From Pelargonium nanum (lineage: Eukaryota > Streptophyta > Magnoliopsida > Geraniales > Geraniaceae): 27,241 nucleotides of DNA. Shown in pieces: positions 1-8,809 of this stretch (position 1 is the first letter of the stretch; each line of letters opens with the position of its first letter). The notes below the pieces were generated by a model that saw only the letters and a list, made by a program, of their open reading frames with translations, was not told the origin of the DNA and ran no database searches. The stretch is from NCBI GenBank assembly GCA_036897485.1, contig JAYMTF010001015.1, positions 1-27,241 of the forward strand, given 5' to 3'. Position numbers and translations under genes: made by a program.

Positions 1-31
1 TTGTGCCAAGTGGCAGGTGAGGAATATTATC

Positions 32-73
<42 letters not shown>

Positions 74-3000
74 TGTTAGATCTTGATGGTATTTTAGGAA
101 CATCAAACACATGTTGTCCCAGCTAATCAGATCTATGACCTGTGATGAAGCGTATTGCCATTTTTATGACTTCTTGAGTCTTGACATATATCTTGTTGTT
201 GTGTAGCCGAGACAAGTCTGTCTCTGGTCCAATACATGCCAAAAAAAGGAATCAATTTCATCAATACTACAGATATTTGTTTATTTAGATTTACATTTAT
301 AAATGTGTGCTGTGTCCCTAAATGAAATGTGATAAAAAACCAAAGTAGTCTTGATGGTCTGGCTAGTTGGTGCAATCATATACTGCAGTTTCTTCAAATG
401 TGTAGAAATTCTCAAATTCACATATTTGTTGTTTTGTTACAACACACTTATACAAATTAATCTGCATGTTTGTTAGATGTATGTATAAGTTATATTTGTG
501 CAACTCTTTATTAATGTCTAAACTGTATATTGTAGTTCAAGGTTGATGATTTCGCTCACTCCTTCCCATTCCCATTTCTATATATCCGTGCTATGCGCTC
601 CTTCCCATTTCCATATTGTTATGGTCGCCTTCTTTCTTTGAATGACCACAATTTATTAAGAAATCACAGTTACATTACTTACATGTCTGCTTCATGATTG
701 TTCAGGTCTGAAGGAATATATTGGTGCAAACCCGGGAGTGAAGTGTCAATCTTCGACCACAGTTGTCCGTTCTAAATTTTCCGAAATTCCAACCTCCAAT
801 TATGATTCTGATACAGAAATACACGATGAGTTTTATGATGCAATTGCTGATGACTCGTCAACGTCATCAGAAGATGAAGAGTGTGACTCTGATGAGGAAA
901 ATGATCAGAAGGTTTTACCTTTCCTTCTTTTTTACATTGAAAATAAAATTTTGTGTTGAATGTACCCTTTTACAGAAATAAGCATTTGACACCTTTTACT
1001 GGAACAGGAAATGAAAGTGAAGCTGAAGAACGTGTCATGGGCTCTGACAAACTTAGCTATGAAGAGAAAATCAGGTTCTTTCATTGATTACTTATTTACT
1101 CAGAAGATGAATTTATCATTGATCCATTGTTTTTCTTTCATATTGCTTCGTAAAGGTGTTTCAACCACTAAAGGTGTTTGATGTGGTGGGATACTAGTAA
1201 ATAGATTCTACCAGCTAATTCTAGATTGGGCATGACCTGCAAAACTAAGTATATGAGGGCATATAAATTTATGTGCCAACTAGAAACCATTTAAGTTAGT
1301 CTCTACTTTTAAAAATTATTACAAAAATTTATTCTGAAAAGATTGATAATATGTTGTCACATATATGTCAACAATCTTATTTTCTAATGCTTCTTTTGAA
1401 AGGTATAGCACAGCTTGGTAGCCCGTTTTTTAAGATAGTCAATTTTCTCATTGCTAAAGAGTAATTGTAAAATAAGTTGTAATCATTTGGTGAGTGATGC
1501 TTCAAGAATGTTATCAAATGAAAACTGATTTCTTCATACATCAATCTGATATTTGTTAGTACTTGGGTTATTCTACATGCAGCTACAGATGCAGACAAGG
1601 AATTAGATTGTGATGTAGAACCAATCAATGTTGACCCAGAAGAATTCCGTGGGTCCATGTCCCAAGGGAAGGATGACAAAGACTCAAACTGTTGGACTTC
1701 TCCAACTGGTCTGGGATTCATGATAAGAGGAAAGACTTACTTAAAAGATAATTCTAAGGTGGGTTTCTCATCTGAGTTGCATTTACACAATGCCTGGACC
1801 ATGTTAAGCTGATTCTTCAAATTTATCATTTATAAAATTAGAAAAGATAATTTAAAGTTTGTTCTGCATTTTGTTGGCCAACTTGATTATGGGTTAACTG
1901 ACTATGCATGATCCTATTTTGTTAAGTTACATTGAAACGTAAATAATAGTGTATCGACTTATGTCTTCTTATTTTGTTCTCCTTCATGCTTTTTTGTCCT
2001 ATACAAATTAACTATTAATCTGATGTCTTGTTCTGTAGCTTATCATTTTCCATTGATGTACTACACTTGGTGACTATCAATTGCATTTTAGCATTCCCTC
2101 ATATTCTGGTAGGGATGCGGATGTATTCTCATGGCACATTTAGAGTGGGTTTACCTGCACCCTGCAGATTGTTAGGATTCTGTGGTTAACCCTAGTATTC
2201 ATTAAAATTTAGGCAAAGCGCAAAAATATTGGGATGTAGAACAAGCTGTAACACCCCTACCCCAAGGGAAAAGTGTGAAGGAACATGTTGAGTTCCACAT
2301 CAGACTAGTCAGCCTTTGTTGTATTATTTCATTTCTTCTGCTTTCTCTGAAATACCATAGTTATGAGTTTTTTTGGAGTGTTACAAAGTGAACCTATTAA
2401 AATTTCAGGTAATGGGAGGCGATCCCCTTCTCAAGCTCATAGCAGTTGATTGGTTCAAAGTTGATAAAACTGCAGATAGGGTTGCACTGCATCCCAAATG
2501 CCTTGTTCAGGTAGAAATGTAATTTTACTTTAACGTGTTCTTATAACATCAACAGAATTCTCCTTTGGTCATGCTAAAAAAAAACCATTGGTGTATCTAT
2601 TCAACACTTGCTTCCAGTTTTTGCCGGAATTGCGGAAGCTTCAGGTGACTCTCAAAACAGTGGATCAAGAGGCTCTGATACCATGTGAAATTTATGTTAT
2701 TGATGTGAACAAATTGTGTTGACAAGTATAAGAGAGACCCCTTTATATAGGATTTGGACCAGAAATGGGAAACAAACTAGGCTAGGAAACTAAACTAAAC
2801 TAAACTAAACAATCCTAATTACAATATAATTCACTGACACGTTTCCTAATTCTACTAGACTTAGAATCACATCTTCATAGTTGTAATCTATTCTGTTTAA
2901 CTTTAAGTCATGTAGGCTTGAACTGGACTTTCTTTCCCTTTTTGTTTTCTCTTTGTTAGCTACAAACCTTCTTGGGTCTTTTTTCTGGGTTGCACGAGTC

Positions 3001-6000
3001 AAATCATTTTTCCTTTTCTAGGTGTTCAACATGCTTTAAGCATGTATTGTTTAATGAAACAGCCTGCAGCTTTCTTCATGCCATCTCATTTATGGTCGTG
3101 TTAGTGAGAGAGAAACAAAGGAGTCTAAACTTCCCATGTACCACATCAATATGAGATATGGATTGCCTAAGTGGATGTTGATGCCTTATGTGATGATATT
3201 CTGTTCATATTTATAAGTTATGCTACTGTGTCAATACCTGTTAGGTATAATGATAATTTAACTTTGATGCCTCCATATCTTCATACATTATGGTTACGGA
3301 TTTTCCAGATGTGTCATCAATTGATGACACATCTAGTGAAATAAGTGACAACACGTGTTAAAATGGAGACAAAAGATGTTAACACTTTACAAATAGCAGA
3401 TTTTGGAGTCTATTAAGTTTCTTAGTAACAGTTGAAAAGTCCGTTTCTAACACTGCCTTCTCAATTTCAGTCGGAAGCTGGGAAAAAGCTCCCTTTCATC
3501 TTTATCATGAATCTCCAGGTATGTGTCTGAATGCTAATGTCTTATAACTTCTTCTCACATGACATATTTCTACATGCAACACCAAGTTTACTAGAAAACT
3601 ATTATGTACCCTTTTCAATCCTATAAGTGGTAAAAGATGAAAATCTAGCATATCTTTTAATATTGTGAACAAGTAGGCCCTTACATAACAGTGAGTGAAA
3701 GTTTAGGTTTTGATGGAAACCGGTGATGCATGATGGTTGGCATTGAGATACGTTTCAACCTTTCAAGTGGAATAATACATTTCGTTTTCATCCGTTTCAG
3801 ATTCCAGCTAAACCAAACTACAGTATGGTTCTCTACTATGCTTCCAACAGGCCTGTAAACAAAAACTCTTTGTTGGGTAAATTTGTGGACGGGACTGATA
3901 TGTTCAGGGATTCAAGATTCAAACTAATTCCGAGTATTGTTGAGGTATGTCCAATGAATAAACATTTTGAAACTGTCATGATCTATAGTTTTATCTGCTT
4001 TCAACGTTATACGGCAGCTAATGTTTCAAATATGCATGCAGGGATACTGGATGGTCAAGCGTGCAGTTGGAACAAAAGCTTGCTTACTGGGTAAAGCTGT
4101 AACCTGCAAATACCTTAGACAAGATAATTTTCTGGAGGTAATACTTCCCTGTGTCCCTGCTTCTCTTTGAATTATGGTGGTGTGCTCTACTGCTGTTAGG
4201 AGCTTTGTCTTGGATATTTATTATATGTTTGTAATAGCTGATAACTCAGAGAAGATGTTATGAGGATCTGCAACATTTTACCAGTCTTCCTCTGAATAGA
4301 GAATACAAAGAGGCTTATGAAGCTTAAAGATACCTTAGTTCAAGAATAGTGTCACAAGAAGAAAGAAGCTTAAAAATCCATGTTTGTAACCTCATCTTTT
4401 CAAATGTAGAACCCAGGTCTGGAAAATAGCCCAACCATTCTTCAAATAGCTCTTCTACTGTTAACCTTAGTGCTCATGTCAGTGTCCATATCAATATGAG
4501 CAACTCCCCTTTGACTATTGCAATCTTATTTCTTTTCCATACCCTACCCTATTATTTTAAACATCTCTGAAAGGAATTGCTTGCATTTCGCACTCTTTTG
4601 TGTTTATGCATCTGTATGTTTGTATGACAGATGTACCCCTCTACTTTATTTCTCGTAAATATCGATAGGAGTATGTTTCAAAATGGCCCCCTTAGTATCC
4701 ATTTAGTGTCAAATTGGTTTCCAATTTGATTTTCGTTTAAATTTTGCACCCTTATTAACCACTTTTGTTCCGAGTTGGTCCCTTTCGTCGTGATGCAGTC
4801 TAAATTGACTGGCATGGCCTTTTTTCCTTTTTCTTTTTCAATTAAGAAAATACAAAAATATTCCAATTTAGTCCCGTCAGTATTCAGTTTTGTTCTGAAA
4901 TGGTCTCTTTAATATACATTTTGTGCAAAATAGGTCACCAAGTCATACGAAGGAACCAGAGTAAAATTAAAATAGGGGACCAGTTTTGCTTAAAATGGAT
5001 ATTAAAGGAAATATTTTGGAACATTCTCCATTTCAATAATCAGAACCATTGTGTTCATTAGTTTGATATTAAATCAGTTCCAACCAAATCTATCCTTATT
5101 TTTCCACCCCAATATGTTAATACTTATTTCTCTCTAATCCCTATTGTTAGAGTATAAAAATTAAATTGGGCCTCCAACTGTCAAGTTAAACTTTAAGTTG
5201 ACTCGGTTCTTAACATGATATCAGAGTCTTGTTGACAGATCACAAGTTTGAGTCTCGCTACTGCCGCCCTGAAATTTAAGCATGTGGCAAGAAGACATGT
5301 GTATGGGTGTTTGGGCCCACGTGCAAAGCGATAATGGACTTTCTCCGGCGCTATGTTACACTATTTTTATAGGACTTCCATTTATACAAGTTGCTATGAA
5401 CTGTTGACAGGACTGTTGCTTGTTGATGTGATATTCAACTTGAAAGAAAGAAATACTCCTTATTGAGAGGTTTATATAGTCCTTGTTGAGAGGTTTACTC
5501 ATGCCAGTGCTACCATCTTGTATTCTATTTTAATTTACCGTGTCAAGACCATCCTTATGCAGATTGATGTGGATATTGGATCATCTTCGGTAGCAAGGAG
5601 TGTCATTGGCCTTGTCCTTGGATATGTTACTAGCCTCATTGTTGATCTAGCAATTTTGATTGAGGTTGGTACCCTATTGGACTTGATACTTATGGATGAG
5701 AACTTGGTAACTTTATCTTCAAATCTTCGAGCATGTGCCTGCAGTAAATTTAATTTTATTGAAATATCTTTCGGGCCAAGGTATGGCATTTGTTAAATTC
5801 TACTCTAATCTCAAAGCTTAAACTGTTAAGTGGAAGGCTCAATGTGAAGTGGTCTCAAAACTCCCTGCACTTCCAATGTGTAGTTATATACTGAGAAATT
5901 AACATCCAGTTTGTTTGCAGGGAAAGGAAGAAGAAGAGTTACCTGAGTACATTCTTGGCACTGTTCGACTGAATCGTGTGAGGCTCGACACTGCTGTACC

Positions 6001-6007
6001 TTTGTAG
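1..6007 (+). CDS. EDR2-like protein (START end and DUF1336/EDR2_C domain), 3' part of gene
   Basis: The 5' end lies outside the window. Exons, all GT-AG: 1-16, 706-911, 1008-1074, 1583-1758, 2409-2510, 3471-3518, 3801-3944, 4042-4137, 5563-5664, 5921-6007 (stop TAG 6005-6007). They join in frame to about 347 codons. The 16-nt first piece encodes LCQVA and splices to GLKEYIGANPG, the junction just after START in this family. Next comes an acidic, Ser-rich linker (YDAIADDSSTSSEDEE, exon 706-911). The DUF1336 domain follows, with CWTSPTGLGFMIRGKTY-like and LHPKCLVQ stretches, then RPVNKNSLLGKFVDGTD, GYWMVKRAVGTKACLLGKA, DVDIGSSSVARSVIGLVLGY and a C-terminus YILGTVRLNRVRLD. Known: Arabidopsis EDR2 binds PI4P and restrains salicylate-dependent defence and cell death. 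Inferred: this is a paralogue closer to the At5g35180 type, so its exact role is unknown. Several introns carry small transposons. Confidence 0.93.
31..73. repeat. Compound (CT)n(CA)n microsatellite in EDR2-like intron
   Basis: A run of about 14 CT units passes directly into about 8 AC/CA units, starting 14 bp after the splice donor at 17. It is simple sequence and probably length-polymorphic. The rest of this intron (74-705) shows nothing recognisable. Confidence 0.9.
2672..3000 (-). mobile_element. LTR-retrotransposon fragment in reverse orientation
   Basis: GGCTCTGATACCA at 2672-2684 is the exact reverse complement of the initiator-Met tRNA primer-binding site TGGTATCAGAGCC. It is followed directly by TGTGAAATTTATG, as expected for the inner edge of an LTR read from the minus strand. 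A TTTATATAG stretch near 2740 could be its TATA box. The far end of the LTR is not identifiable, so the right limit is a guess. No protein-coding internal part is visible to the left. It sits in the EDR2-like intron 2511-3470. Confidence 0.5.
2785..2810. repeat. Short (AAACT)n tandem repeat
   Basis: About five copies of AAACT in tandem lie inside the LTR-like fragment of the EDR2-like intron 2511-3470. Confidence 0.8.
3307..3334. repeat. Perfect 28-bp palindrome
   Basis: The 14 bases AGATGTGTCATCAA are followed with no spacer by their exact reverse complement. A second perfect palindrome, AACACGTGTT, lies at 3350-3359. Both are in the EDR2-like intron 2511-3470. No larger element boundary could be recognised around them. 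Confidence 0.9.
4668..5029. mobile_element. Mutator-like MITE in EDR2-like intron
   Basis: The two ends form a long imperfect inverted repeat of about 55 bp. The left end reads GGAGTATGTTTCAAAATG and the right end, reverse-complemented, reads GGAGAATGTTCCAAAATA. Further in, TATCCATTT and a TTGGT/CTGGT-CC block also match. The flanking 9-mers ATATCGATA (4659-4667) and ATTTCAATA (5030-5038) agree at 7 of 9 positions, fitting the 9-bp target duplication of Mutator-type elements. No transposase reading frame is present, so it is non-autonomous. It sits in the 1,425-bp intron 4138-5562. Confidence 0.65.
5145..5345 (+). mobile_element. TRIM-like element: short LTR plus primer-binding site, 5' part
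   Basis: A 71-bp LTR-like block runs from TGTTAGAGTATAAAA (5145) to CTTAACA (5215) and has TG...CA ends. TGATATCAGAGTC follows at once, one or two changes away from the Met-tRNA primer-binding site TGGTATCAGAGCC. The internal part contains GGGCCCACGTGCAAAGCGATAATGG-type sequence near 5314-5338. Its reverse complement recurs at 20427-20452, which shows family identity. A 3' LTR is not visible. The element lies in EDR2-like intron 4138-5562. Confidence 0.6.
5791..5904. mobile_element. Solo LTR of a TRIM-like element in last EDR2-like intron
   Basis: The block starts TGTTAAATTC and contains AAAGCTTAAACTGTTAAG, AAGTGGTCTCAAAACT and TTCCAATGTG. These match in order the left LTR of the element at 24922-25037. 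The right edge could be near 5890 or at AACA (5901-5904). The splice acceptor of the final exon is at 5920, so nearly all of the intron's 3' end is transposon-derived. Confidence 0.55.
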
Positions 6008-6118
6008 GTTTGAGATTTTCTATCAAATTCTTGTATCTCATTATTTGTGCCATTGATTAATATGGCTCCATTGTTTACAGTATAGTGCAACTTACTGTTA
6101 CTGTATAGAATGATCAAT

Positions 6119-6171
6119 ATTATACATATATATATAATAATAAAAATAAAATAAAATAAATAAAAATAGAG
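6119..6171. repeat. AT-rich low-complexity tract downstream of EDR2-like stop
   Basis: A (TA)n stretch passes into AAATA/AAAATAA repeats just past the stop codon. It contains several AATAAA hexamers that could serve as poly(A) signals for the EDR2-like transcript, though the composition alone would create them. Confidence 0.6.
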
Positions 6172-6776
6172 TTATCTTCTGCTGAGAAATATGCTTTCAG
6201 TGTCATTCCAAATAACCCTAGTAGAAATCAATGCTTTCATAGCAGTTTTTTCAATTCTGAAGTCTTGTTTCAGTTTATTCATAGAGTTACTGTTGGCTTC
6301 TTCACTGTACTGTTTTTGAAATCATGTGGTTTTGAGAACTGAAAGGAATATATTATATATGTGCATGATTGTGTAGTCATGGATATATATATATATTGAG
6401 ATATGGTTTTGAGGGAACAAGAGGATAGTGATAGGTATTTAGCATTAAACAAATACAGAGATATGAAAGAAGCTTGAAGAGCAAGTAAGAATTAATTGCA
6501 GGGTCCCAATATTCAATCACTTTTTTCTCCACCCACTCTCCTCTTTCCTCACTTTATTAGGTTATTTTATATTTTTGTGCATGCTTGATTTTCATGTTTG
6601 TGGAAAATGTTTATCCCTTGTGTTTGGCTCCTTTGTTTCAGTACCATCGATTTTTGACAAAAATGTTATCTTCTCCTTAGTTTACTCTTTCATAATGTCC
6701 AAATTGCCCTTCTAATCATCTGCTAAAGATTTTGATTTTGGGTTGCTCTGAGCCTAATTGAGAGGAAATGAATTAA

Positions 6777-7306
6777 GGGCTTGTTTGGTAACACTACTAG
6801 ATAACTCTTAGTCATTACAAATTCATTTGTATATTGTTAAATAAGATCATTGCAGAAGATAAAATGAATTCTCATGTTTGTTTATATGATGATTTTGGAT
6901 AGTTTATGTAACCATTATCAGTTTTTCATAAGCTAAATTTCTTTTGCTTATGCCAAAATCATAAAGCATAAGTAGAAAGATAACTAAAATTAGTTTTCAT
7001 ATATACTCTCAGTGTCATCACATGAAAGTAGACATTTAGAAAGACTAAGTTGACGTTTATGTATAAAATGTTGGTTGTTTAAAATATATACGTGAATAGT
7101 TTGATGAAATTATATCAATATACAATATGTGTACAATTTGGTCATTTTACTTTTACTTCTTTTCATACTTTAATTTTGTTTGTTTTTGCTTTAAAATACA
7201 AAAGCAATTGTGTTGACTTCTACAAACTGTTTTAGCAAACAAATATGATTTTAGAAATCACTTTGAAGCTGATTTTAGCTTATGAGCAGTGTTACCAGAA
7301 AAGGTA
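6777..7306. mobile_element. Harbinger/Tourist-like MITE (probable)
   Basis: The left end GGGCTTGTTTGGTAACACT resembles the PIF/Harbinger terminal GGGCCTGTTTGG class. The right end AGTGTTACCAGAAAAGG is an imperfect inverted match: TGGTAACACT is shared exactly and the outermost bases have diverged. TAA trinucleotides flank both sides (6774-6776 and 7307-7309), as expected for this superfamily. The interior is AT-rich with no coding capacity. It lies in the intergenic DNA between the EDR2-like gene and MOL1. The intergenic stretches on either side (6172-6776 and 7307-8200) show no genes that I can support. Confidence 0.5.
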
Positions 7307-8200
7307 TAAGAGAAGTGCTCAATGACTGTAATCAACTATTGGGGAGCGTATTAAATTGCACTTTTCCTATGATTAGCTCAATATGTGAAATAAAATGGTC
7401 CAAGCTAACTCTTTTGACTTCACCTAAAAAGATGTGTTGGTTTGGTTCTCAAAACCAATACCACACGGTCGGTTCGGTGCATTGTCTTTTTCGAAGCTTT
7501 GCTGTGCATGGAATAGGGTTGGCTTCAGAGGGAAGTGTTAAATGAAAACAAATAGTATAATAATATATTAAAAAAAAACTGGTTTTTATGTGTTGTTTAC
7601 AGTTCACAACTTCACAAAGAACCAAGAATCTTATCAGAAATAAAATAAAATAACAAGCAGATAATGACAAAATAATCCCTTGTTCCTTCAGTTTTTGTTG
7701 TATCTGCCAATTAATAAAAAACAGTGGCAAGCAAAGACACTTGTGAGGCTCAAATTCACAACTATTCCATGTGTTTCTGTAAATGATTCAAAATTATCAA
7801 TCACAAATGATGACACTCAACAACAACCAACTCATTTGCTTATTTACTTGAAATAACAAGTGATTGCTTTTTTGCCCATTTCTGTTGTGGGAGAGGACTC
7901 AACTTTTATGTCATCCAAGGACACAAGAATAACAAAAGGAACTTCATTTTTATCACTACCACTGTTGTTTTTACTCTTTACCTGTCCTTGTACCTCCTAT
8001 TTTCTCTGCTACTTTCTGACTAATGTTGGTCAACATGATTGAGTATCTATTTGAATCAAACAAATGGTGAATAATGCAAAACATCACCTCATGTTAAAAA
8101 GTTTTCACCACTCATCACCCATCTAGTTTTTACATACTTGGTGCAATGAACTTGCTTGCCTTGTGTAGCTAATTTGAAGTAACTGCATTTCGCCATGCTA

Positions 8201-8290
8201 GAGGATCAACTCGAGTAAGACTTAAAACTAAATACCACTTGTTATATTTTGACACGCCTTCTCACGTGCAAGTCTATCATGATTTTGTAG
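8201..8290 (-). mobile_element. TRIM-like relic upstream of MOL1
   Basis: GAGGATCAACTCGAGTAAGA leads into TTATATTTTGACACGCC and TCTCACGTGCAAGTCTATCAT. The order matches the better copies at 18676 and 20341 (ATCAACTCAACTAAAAGC, then TATACTTTAACACGCC, then CTCACGTGCAAGCCCATTAT). It is diverged and has only one LTR edge. It carries a CACGTG at 8263-8268, about 0.5 kb upstream of the MOL1 start. Confidence 0.5.
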
Positions 8291-8700
8291 GTGTACTGAT
8301 GAGAGATAGACAAATAGCTCATTTCATTCCCGTTTTATCAAGAAATTCCTTCTTCACAATCATGCCCTATAGTGTTAATTTGCTTACCATTTGAAACTAG
8401 ACAGTATTGGATTCTCTTTATTGAAAAGAATGAAAAAGATTTGTTAAAGGCTATATTCCATTCCCTAGTGGCAAACACCATTCAAATAAACTAACACCTT
8501 AGGGTCCCAACAATAGTCTCATACTCTTCTTTATCAAATCAAGCATCAACTGCTCCCAACTGGAAAACAAGAGATCTTGAATTTTAGAACATCTTGTATT
8601 ATCTTGAGCCATAAATCTTGGGTCTTCATTGGACATCCCAAGAGACAAAAAAAAAAAAAAAAATTAAGAAAAAAAAAAGAGAGTATCAGCTACTCAGCAC

Positions 8701-8754
8701 ATGTCTTTTCCCTCATTTTCTGCATCTTTTTCTCTAGTTCCCATGCATAGCTAA
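8701..8754 (+). other. Possible 17-codon upstream ORF before MOL1
   Basis: An ATG at 8701 opens a short frame, MSFPSFSASFSLVPMHS, that ends at TAA 8752-8754, 55 bp before the MOL1 ATG. It would matter only if transcription starts upstream of 8701, which the sequence does not prove. There is a poly(A) tract at 8647-8663 and no convincing TATA box. Confidence 0.35.
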
Positions 8755-8809
8755 CACAGTTGTATACCCAACTGGGGTGTTCACAATTTGGCCTTTCTCT
8801 TTTGTGGCA

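Noticed and set aside
1377..1721. Minus-strand ORF of 114 codons
   Set aside because: It overlaps the EDR2-like exon 1583-1758 in antisense and has no recognisable features.
2240..2310. Possible LTR or dispersed repeat around TGTAACACCCCTACCCC and GAGTTCCACATCAG
   Set aside because: These words resemble common plant repeats, but I could not find element ends or a partner copy in the window.
4678..4866. Minus-strand ORF of 62 codons
   Set aside because: It lies wholly inside the Mutator-like MITE and has no protein features.
8777..8809. Extending the MOL1 coding region upstream to 8777
   Set aside because: The codon at 8777 is GTG. The first ATG (8810) has a good context and matches the known MEIF start and a signal peptide.
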